This document shows positions 55,902 to 64,000 of a DNA stretch of 64,000 nt, in pieces. Every line of letters begins with the position of its first letter. The first letter of the stretch is position 1. The notes beneath the pieces were generated by a model, which made no database searches, was not told where the DNA came from, and was given only the letters and a program-made list of their open reading frames with translations. Source of the stretch: Streblospio benedicti. Its lineage: Eukaryota > Annelida > Polychaeta > Spionida > Spionidae. The stretch covers positions 15,835,236 to 15,899,235 of the forward strand of contig CM032661.1 of the NCBI GenBank assembly GCA_019095985.1, given 5' to 3'. The position numbers and the translations under genes were made by a program.

Positions 55902-56186
55902 ATGCCTGGATTACCATGCACAGCTATACGCATTTATCACATATTTTGCCGGCAACTGGTGAAAGAGGGCTCTGCACCTGTAGTGACACCCAATGCTTCA
56001 GGCATCGCCTACGCACTGCCACACTGGATTAGACCCATAGAGGGTGAGGAGGGTCACCAGCAAACCTCAGTGGTATCAAGTAAAAAGCGCCAGATTTCAA
56101 AGAGATCCTATTGCCAACCCTGCGTGCTGGGTGACCAGCGTAGTTCAGAAGAACTGAGACCTAATGCATTCATCTCAGGAATGTAG
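55902..56186 (+). CDS. Weak candidate coding segment, unrecognised
   Basis: 94-codon frame with mixed composition (VKEGSAPVVTPNASGIAYA, SSKKRQISKRSYC, FISGM-stop) in otherwise AT-rich DNA, just after the duplicated block. A possible acceptor (CATGCACAG) lies near its start. No family recognised and no partner exon found. Confidence 0.25.
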   Translation: MPGLPCTAIRIYHIFCRQLVKEGSAPVVTPNASGIAYALPHWIRPIEGEEGHQQTSVVSSKKRQISKRSYCQPCVLGDQRSSEELRPNAFISGM

Positions 56187-56817
56187 TGTGCTGAGTCCCT
56201 GATTCTATAGTGGTCATCTTAACTTGAATAACAAATGCATACCCGGCGTGTGCAACAATTTGGGGTGTTAAGCTTAGTCTAGTACAACATACTTATTCAT
56301 ACTTATTACTCTTCTTCGAGGATTGCTGAATCTCAGCGCATCAAAGGCCCGCAGAAAACTTTCAGTCATTCTGGTATGCTCGTTTCATTTCATAGTTCAT
56401 TGTTTCATATATTTTTGAAATAAGTGATCTGTTAAACTGCTGTCGCAAAAATTATTTGCATTCTTTTTTATAAAAAAACTAGCTTTCCCCGGCCACGCGT
56501 TGCAGTGGCACACTACAGCTTTTGACATGGTATCCTCCAATTTTCTTCCATTGGACATTCATAAAAAATTGGTACTTTTATCAGAGTGTAATACATTGGT
56601 AGATCTATATGTGATCATATAAATAGGGATGTTAACAATGCAATATGTTATTATTGAGACATTTTGTATATTCTTATTTATTAGTGGCACTATATTACGT
56701 GGGCCTTTCACCATACTGTTGACATGAACTCAAATATTTTAAAACAGTATGAATCATGGCCAGTAAGGTGTAATACAGTTGACATTCCAAATTTACATTT
56801 ATGAAAATGAAACTATC

Positions 56818-56869
56818 ATCTGCGGGCGCATCAGACTCGCCTAAAGGCTCGTCTGATACGCCCGCAGAT
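56818..56869. repeat. GC-rich hairpin, 24-bp arms
   Basis: 56,818-56,841 (ATCTGCGGGCGCATCAGACT...) pairs with 56,846-56,869 around a TAAA tetraloop, with three mismatches. Very stable for this AT-rich context. Confidence 0.8.
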
Positions 56870-56978
56870 TCGTCCCATACACAACTGTCATATGGGGAGG
56901 GAACCACGTTCTCTCTATTTATCAACCAACGACTATATATTCACTGGGTTATCGGATTGGCTAGGAACCCGGTACAGG

Positions 56979-57006
56979 GACCCGATATGGAAATCCATAT
57001 CGGGTC
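56979..57006. repeat. Perfect 12-bp hairpin
   Basis: GACCCGATATGG, loop AAAT, CCATATCGGGTC; a further AGACCCGATAC follows at once, so alternative pairing is possible. Confidence 0.8.
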
Positions 57007-57825
57007 TAGACCCGATACAGCTTTTTGACCGGACTACTTTTTTCCTATTTCACAAAACAATCATTTCTTCTGGGAGGGGGTACTTGGGGAGCATAGCAGA
57101 TTGCAACCATAGCGCAGATGTGCTCATTATTCGTGTTAGCGTTCACTATAGTTTTCTCGTACACACAAATTAAATGCTGTAAACTAAACAAATTATTACA
57201 TTGCTCAAACGAATTGATAATTTTCAAACCCATGTCCAATCTAACCCGCATTTAATATTGATTATTTTGCTGAATAGATTTGCTCAGTGAATGGCACGTA
57301 GCACCAACAGGGGAGTGGCATAGCAGCACCACTGTCCTATCTCAGTTGATCAAGCTGCTTATAAGCCAAGTTAGAGTTCATACATTACATGTCAAAGTCA
57401 TTATGTAACTTTATTAGCTTCGTACCATCATTGCATCACTTTAGGCCTTTAACAGTAACCAGTTGATAAATTTACCATGATGTCAAAGACCTTTAAACGT
57501 CTTTTCATAACCTAAATACCAGGGTTGTTTAAACGTCTAATTGGTAATAAACGCTATAGGCCTACACAGTGCATGACCCACTTGCTGAAACTTTCTATCA
57601 CAAGGCAATTAGTTAATGATTAGTTGAGGCCTTTTAAGAAGCCCCGCGCCTGCCAGGTATACCGAACCTTCAGTGGTGGAAATAAGCTTCAAAGGTTGGG
57701 GTAGCCGAACGAACCTTCGAACCGTCGAATCTTTGTCCATCCCTAATCTCAAGTAGGTCATTGATCACTGAATATGCGCTTGGCATCTAATGTAAATGTG
57801 AATATGAATAGGCAAAAGATATGAG

Positions 57826-58372
57826 ATGAAAAATTAGTGTCAATGGTAATGGGAACACAATGCTCACCATGGCACAGATATTCTCACACACTACAGTAGA
57901 ATATCCCCTATTAAGACTGCCCAAGGACCGGCGTCAAGTGGTTTAATATAGAGGTGGTCTCTTTAGGGAAGTTTGCAATGGTCTTTTTATGGTGGAAATC
58001 GGGACTGTTATAAATGATCTTATAATAGAGGTGGTGTATTTATAGAGGTGGTCTTGATTGAAGGTTCTAATGTACACATAGCCCAATTGGCAAAGTGGTG
58101 CTAATCCCTAGTATTGAACCCATGTGACGCCTTTGGCGTCTTTATGACATCATACATATGACACTGTCATGGCTGCTGCCGCTGTCTGCTATCTTTTAAT
58201 AAACCGCTAATTAACAACCATCAGGGCCATTTTTTGCGATGAAAACATATTCGGGCAAAACTGCACAGTACAACATAATAGTGATGCCAACTATACTGCA
58301 GTACTTTTTTGATATATGGGCCATGGAGAGCATTGTGTTCCCATTACCATAGACACTAATTTTTGCACATAT
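57826..58372. repeat. Inverted-repeat element with a nested MITE
   Basis: 57,826-57,876 (AAAAATTAGTGTC, ATGGTAATGGGAACACAATG) is matched in reverse complement by 58,322-58,372. A pogo-like MITE lies inside at 57,892-58,075. The right arm recurs in direct orientation at about 58,660-58,710 with following sequence, so this is a dispersed family. Confidence 0.65.
57892..58075 (+). repeat. Pogo/Tigger-like MITE
   Basis: CTACAGTAGAATATCCCC to ATTGAAGGTTCTAATGTAC with TAGAGGTGGTCTC monomers. It is inserted in another repeat, so it is the younger of the two. Confidence 0.65.
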
Positions 58373-58375
58373 TAA

Positions 58376-60540
58376 ATGCCACGTCAGTTGAAGCCACTAA
58401 TGACTTTGTTGATATATGTGTTTTAATACGAGCTTCAACTTGGAAATACTCCATGTGATTCTCAGCATGCTTGTGTTAAGTTTTTCAGTGCAATGAAGTA
58501 TTCTAATATTATTCATTTGTTTGTGCTCACTAAATAAAAGTGGACAGTGCCAATTTTGCAAAGTATCACCTTTGCCCGTTATTTGCACAAAGGTGGGTCC
58601 TCGGAAAAAAGTGCTGTAAAATAAATCCTTTCATACACTGACCCAATATGTCTTTTTTTCTATGTCCATGGGAGAGCATTATGTTCCCATTTACATAGAT
58701 ACTAACATTTCCTCTCTTAGCTTTGACAGTTCAGATGCCAAGTCAGTTGATATTATTATTATAATGATTTGGTTCAAATTAATGAGATCTCTTTTTTGCC
58801 ATAATTTAAATAGAGTGAATCCATGTAATTGTCAGCTTACTCCAATTATGATGTGGTATACATCTGTATAATTAGGGATGATGTTCATTTTGTCACGCTC
58901 GACAAAAGTGTAACAATGTTCAACTTAGGGAGGGAGCCGAGGGGGGGTCGGTCATTTTTGATATCCCACATTTTTAATGTGGGTCTAAGATTTTATCGCG
59001 CACGCTGAAACTTTTCATATTAGAATTCCACTATTTACTATTTAAATGTGGCATTAAAAAAGATACACAGCAGAATACACACTTTAATATTATAATTTAC
59101 ATTCTTCATATATCATATATAATAATATTATTTTATTGCATATATAAGTCATATTTGAATAGATGTCGGGAAACACTGTGTAGATATTCTTCAAGTATGT
59201 CACACATCTGATGTGTTCACTTTTGGGTGGAAGGGGGGTCGAGAAAAAGAAAAACACTGTTTCACTTTTTGCTGAATGTGACAAAATGTACATCACACCT
59301 TGATTGATAATGGACCGTCTATATATCTAAAGACAAAACGATTAGCTAGTACTCTTGCTTAACCACTTGCTCATTGCAAAGGGATATTGTGGGATAAGTA
59401 CTTCCCTTCTCAAATCATCCACCGCCAGTACTATAGTGTTCTGAACAACTCCGTCCTCATGATTAAGTTTTCAGTCCAAGCAAGTGTGCCAGTATTATAT
59501 ATTTTTTGCACTCCATGAATAAAAAGGGCATAGCCAATTTTCGAAAGTACCACCTGTGATTTGTAAGGACTATCAGGCCTATTCTGGAGCGACATACTGA
59601 GGGTGTGTTTTAAAATGATGTCATGCGGGAATTGTGTTTAAGCCCTATGAGTTCGAACAGCGGTACAGTCTTGGTGATGAATATAAACGTTTATACCAGT
59701 CTTTAATGGGCGATGGGAATAATTACTCTACGAGGAATGGACCTTTTTGTGCAATTTGACTTATCTGGTGCTATGGATGATGTTACGTTAAATGCAAACA
59801 CTAAGGTTGTTTTGATCTGATTTGCAAGCAATATTTATTGTTGAATAGTAGGCAGGGTTTGGTAGGCCGGGCGATTTTATACTGAGGCAAAGGCAGCTGT
59901 TAGAACATGCACAGTCTTGATACTTGAAATACGAGATTGGAGATTGAGATTGCTTTTATTCAATATCAATAATATGGCAAACAACAATAACACAAAATAT
60001 CTGTTTATACCTACATGAAAATAGAGCAATGTTATTGTTTAAACGTACAGAGGTGACAAATATAAAAAAAATAATACTGGTCTTTAGAAATACTAAGTAT
60101 GGACAACAATATTGAACACATATAATATGAAGCTGAAAAGGTAACAATTACATAATCATTAAAAAATAATAAATTGTGAAAATAGCCTAATGAAACTGCA
60201 TGAAACTTGATTGCCCGTTAGTGTTTATTTACCCGGGGATATAAGCTAGTGATACTAAATTTGTTGGCAAAGTGATAATACATCAAGGACATTATTATGG
60301 TCTGCAAATGGATTAGCAGAAAGCATTTAGAAATTGTGTTCTATAGCATTAAGATAATTACTGCAGTATTCGTTAATTTGTAATTTGTAAAACGACATCA
60401 TTGTAATTGCTTTGACGATTGTAATTTAAAAAAAAATACTTCAAAAACCTACATTGAAATCACAAAGACTAACCAAACATAATATAACTTGATGCACACG
60501 CACGCGCGCGAGCACGCACGCACACACATTCACATACCAG
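58376..60540. other. Intergenic, partly repetitive
   Basis: 58,500-58,600 and 59,470-59,570 share blocks (AATAAAA.GG.CA...GCCAATTTT, AAAGTA.CACCT). No gene supported; 60,500-60,535 is ACGCACGC-rich. Confidence 0.4.
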
Positions 60541-60557
60541 CTTTTTTGTGTGTTTAG

Positions 60558-60724
60558 ATAGTGCTGATGCTGATACCAACGCCTTCAAACAGTGGACCAC
60601 TACAAGTAATCAACTTGCGACACAATGTTCGCAATTGGAAGTGTATGAATCAACTGTAGAACCGTGCAAGAACACATGCTCTTCCTCAAATTTGTGCAAC
60701 ACCGTGGCAATTTATCAGCAGTAC
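60558..60724 (+). CDS. Cysteine-containing exon, possibly Ly6/three-finger type
   Basis: Acceptor TTTTTTGTGTGTTTAG, donor TAC|GTACGTAAGT region (GTAAGT at 60,725, or GTACGT at 60,721). The 55-codon frame ends TVEPCKNTCSSSNLCNTVAI. A C-x3-C then LCN close to the end is the usual finish of Ly6/uPAR three-finger domains, which are secreted or GPI-anchored. The first half of such a domain was not found, so the family call is tentative. A TTG/CTG repeat begins 20 bases after the donor. Confidence 0.5.
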
Positions 60725-60743
60725 GTAAGTTAGGGTTGGAAAA

Positions 60744-61135
<392 letters not shown>

Positions 61136-61588
61136 AGAATCGGGCATTTAATTTTCCTAGTCGGCGTGACAGTTCAGTGGAATTACCCGAAAGTGTTAGT
61201 ACTCTACCGTGCTCGTCCCACAGTGAAATAGGGCTTCAAGGGTACATTCACATGTAAGGGTTGTAAATCGCTCGGACGACGAAGCGACATCGTTCTGGCG
61301 ATGTGTGTGTTCCCGTGGGAGGCGATTTTGATACGTTTTCTCTTGTGATTTCCTACTGTATTTTCGTCGCAGAATCGATTTTATGCTACACGAGGGGGGA
61401 AAATCGCCTGTGATTGCATGCAAATATATATTGACTGTCGCTTGGGACGTTTACAGTTGAATAGTATTGGCTGATATTTCCTCTCCCCACTTGTGATGCA
61501 CGTTGAAGAATACCTCAAACACAACAACAATATGATACTTTAATTTATCATTAGAAAATGGGTAATATTAGTACAATATACCTAGTAA

Positions 61589-61688
61589 NNNNNNNNNNNN
61601 NNNNNNNNNNNNNNNNNNNNNNNNNNNNNNNNNNNNNNNNNNNNNNNNNNNNNNNNNNNNNNNNNNNNNNNNNNNNNNNNNNNNNNNN
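61589..61688. other. Assembly gap (100 N)
   Basis: 100 N, unsized gap. Confidence 0.99.
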
Positions 61689-62165
61689 GTTTTTTGGGGT
61701 TTTTGGTTTTCTTTGTGTTTTTGTGAAAAATGGGGCATTTAAAAATTTTCCCCCATTTTTTTGGCGGTGAAGTAGGGGAAATCCCGGATTTTAAAAAATT
61801 ATTACGTTTTCTTTTACATTTGAAATAGGCTTATTTCCTTCCCCTTTTGTATGATTTAAAATCCCCAAACCAAAAACTTGCAATTTTCCCCATTAAAAAA
61901 GGGAATTTATACTTCCCCTTTTTTTAAATTTCTACGGACGGGGAAATGGAACCATAAATTTAAAAAAGAAAATCCCATGGTTTTTTTGCGGGGGGGGTTT
62001 TATGCTAACGAGGAAACCCCCGGGGCAGAAAAAATTTTAAAAAGGGGCCCCCGGGGAAACGTTCGGTTGGGAATTTTGCCTTTTTCTAAATTGGATTGCA
62101 GTTTTGGGGAAATTAAATAAAACAAGGTCTAATTTACAAAAAATGGGAAAAAATTAAATTAATTC
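61689..62165. other. Low-quality contig start
   Basis: Extreme excess of homopolymers (TTTT, GGGG, CCCC, AAAA) until about 62,165, after which normal sequence resumes. This looks like unpolished long-read consensus, so no feature can be trusted here. Confidence 0.7.
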
Positions 62166-62664
62166 CTGGGGTAACTTTTAATATTATTTCGACATTAACA
62201 CAAGTAGATAGGTAATCAGAGATATGTATCAACATGAGGTCTGCCTCATTGTATACCACTATTCAATTGTTGAATATTTATTTGCTCCTGTTAAGTGTTA
62301 TTTTTCTGTGACCTTTTGAAAAATATGCTATCCTTGGAGAAAAAATAAGGCAAATAGCTGAGAACTCCTTATATTCTTAAACTCTTTTTTTCAAAATGAG
62401 AATCAGCAGAAATCAAAAGTACTTGAGCTAGATTATATCAGTAACTGCAGAACAATGTAAAAGAAGGTAAACAAAACTGAGACTTTTTAACGTCTAACAT
62501 GTTAAAAAATCTAGTAAAAGGCCCTCAGGTTGGCCTTTTGAAAAGAACAACTTTAACGCCAGAAATACTCTGCTGACATGATACCGCAATAAACCTTCTT
62601 CACATGCAGTTGCGTGTTCTATACCAACAAGCCAACTGGGCAATTGGGGGTTGTATAAATGTAT

Positions 62665-62838
62665 TACACTGGCGTATCCAGGTCTTCAGAAGGTGGGAGC
62701 ACACTTAGGGGGTCGCATGAATTTCGTACGCGCAATCGATAGTGAACATGCCAAAACTCCTAAGAAAATAAGGTATTTTTGTCGGGAAATGGAGGTGGTG
62801 GGCAGGTGCCCCCTGTGCCATTATCCCCTGGATCTGCC
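62665..62838 (-). repeat. GGCAGATCC-type MITE, reverse orientation
   Basis: CGTATCCAGGTCTTCAG to CCCCTGGATCTGCCC, with TTCGTACGCGCAATCGATAG and AATAAGGTATTTTTGTCGGG inside. Confidence 0.7.
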
Positions 62839-62989
62839 CATATATTACACATCTCAATATCGGCTTGAATAAGAACGTGGGTGCCCTGAATCTTCTGGCC
62901 ATCTACACCAAGAGGAATGGAGATGTTTTCTCTGGCACCGACTTTATATTAGTTTTGCTCCAAAGACTAAAACTTAAAAATTACCCCAC

Positions 62990-63240
62990 CTTCTCTCTAT
63001 TTCTCTCCAACTCTCTCACTCCCTCCATCTCTCTCTTTCTCCATCTCGCTTCATATCCATATCTCTCCATGTCTATCTCCATCTCTCGCCAGCTCTCTTT
63101 CCATCACTCACTCCATCTCTCTTTCTCTCTCGCCATCTCTCTCCGTATCTCTCGTTCTCTCTTCATCTCTCTCTCTTTCTCTCTCTCTTCTCTCTCTTGC
63201 TCTCCCTCTCTTCCTCTATCTCTCCATTCAGCTCTGTTCT
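62990..63240 (+). repeat. (CT)n-rich low-complexity tract
   Basis: Degenerate CTCTCTCCATCT repeats immediately upstream of the cysteine-rich terminal exon; it could act as an extended pyrimidine tract. Confidence 0.85.
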
Positions 63241-63306
63241 GTATAGCAAATAAGTTCTAAATACTCCACCTTTTATAGTCACAGGCGTACATTACCCTAT
63301 TTGCAG

Positions 63307-63476
63307 ATCCAACTGCAGTCAATTGCTCCTGTAGTGCAACCACGTGCGGCAATGATTCCCATTATCTGTGTACAAGCAGAAAATGTGATCAATGTCTCGC
63401 TGATGCTGGATGTTTCTTCAAAGACCTCTGCCAATACAGCTGCAACGATTGTGATCAGGATCAAAACTGCTGCTAG
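63307..63476 (+). CDS. Cysteine-rich terminal exon of a probable secreted protein
   Basis: Acceptor TACCCTATTTGCAG, then a frame entering in phase 1 and ending in TAG after 56 codons. There are 12 cysteines: CSCSATTCGNDSHYLC, CDQCLADAGC, CQYSCNDCDQDQNCC. Such density is typical of disulphide-rich extracellular proteins. It may belong with the exon at 60,558, but the phases do not join directly, so at least one exon (perhaps in the gap) would be missing. A minus-strand frame over the same bases is hydrophobic but has no splice support. Confidence 0.5.
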
Positions 63477-64000
63477 AGTCTCCAGCATTAGACATGCACT
63501 TGTAAATGACACAAGGAATTGATAAAGCAATCTAACAAAAATGTTGTTGTTTTTTCTTGTACATTTCACATTTTTACTTTTTACTATTTCGGCTATTACC
63601 ACTGGCAACCATTCTAACTATACAGAAATAAAATATAACGGAAAAGTAATTACTTTAGCGACTTTTCACATTTCTTTCCATTCATGCCATTGCCAGTTTG
63701 TACCAGTCGAAGTAACATGAAACTGCAATCTTCTAAACAATCACTTTTCTGTGCAACACGACATGATTGGTCCGTGCATCAACACCTTTTGGGACAGTCT
63801 GATTTCTACGCCCACCGTTAAGAATCAATTGACCATATTTGTTATTTAAGTACACACGATATACATATTACATACATCAAGAATAATACTGAAACATGTA
63901 GGTGTGTTTGGCCAGTTGGGTGGCAATGATTAGAAGTGTTTTACGTGTGTTTTTTGGCTATGACAAAGCACTCAGTGTACTACTCTGTTCACAACTTGAC
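63477..64000. other. Right edge, probable 3' flank
   Basis: AT-rich, with AATAAA at about 63,627 as a possible polyadenylation signal for the cysteine-rich gene. Nothing else recognised. Confidence 0.4.

Noticed and set aside
61689-62165. Open frames and AT/GC-run structure after the second gap
   Set aside because: The sequence looks like low-quality consensus, so nothing there is reliable.

Overview
This window comes from a eukaryotic nuclear genome, most likely a marine invertebrate and possibly a lophotrochozoan. The evidence is multi-exon genes with GT-AG introns, very long CA/GT/TTG microsatellites, and several families of short terminal-inverted-repeat elements. The receptor subfamily is one expanded in such animals. 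The clade is an inference from style, not from a marker gene. Background DNA is AT-rich and the receptor exons are GC-rich islands, which makes their borders easy to see.

Layout. 1-10.4 kb holds no gene I can support, only dispersed repeats. 10,581-17,997 (+) is a complete seven-exon class A GPCR (about 443 aa) whose first intron carries a (CA)140 and a (GT)51 tract. 18.0-23.5 kb is its 3' flank, with a hairpin at 18,430-18,540, a SINE and two pogo-like MITEs. 24,490-26,845 (-) holds two tandem copies of a two-exon gene for a small basic protein that I do not recognise: one copy is intact (170 aa), the other carries stops. 26,890-38,530 contains the same ~5.5 kb sequence twice around a 100-N gap. 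This is probably one locus represented twice (unmerged contig ends or haplotypes). 39.7-40.2 kb (-) is a PIF/Harbinger transposase remnant. 41.4-42.5 kb (-) is a LINE reverse-transcriptase remnant, followed directly by a ~100-bp-arm hairpin. 47,179-53,263 (+) is a second class A GPCR with nine exons (about 427 aa). 54.4-54.9 kb is a fold-back element. 60.5-63.5 kb (+) holds two cysteine-rich exons of a probable secreted protein, interrupted by a 390-bp TTG/CTG repeat and a second 100-N gap.

The two receptors are related in type but have mostly different intron positions, so they are not recent duplicates. Both have a splice acceptor just upstream of the ATG exon, implying upstream exons. Ligands cannot be read from sequence; motif style is closest to invertebrate FMRFamide-receptor-like or GPR139-like peptide receptors.

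The most interesting pattern is in these two receptor genes. Pieces of exon ends have been copied into adjacent non-coding DNA at several separate places, and short transposons sit exactly at splice sites. One of the duplicated pieces (46,971-47,054) is still an open frame, aligned without gaps to the real first exon and preceded by its own acceptor, so it could be an alternative exon.
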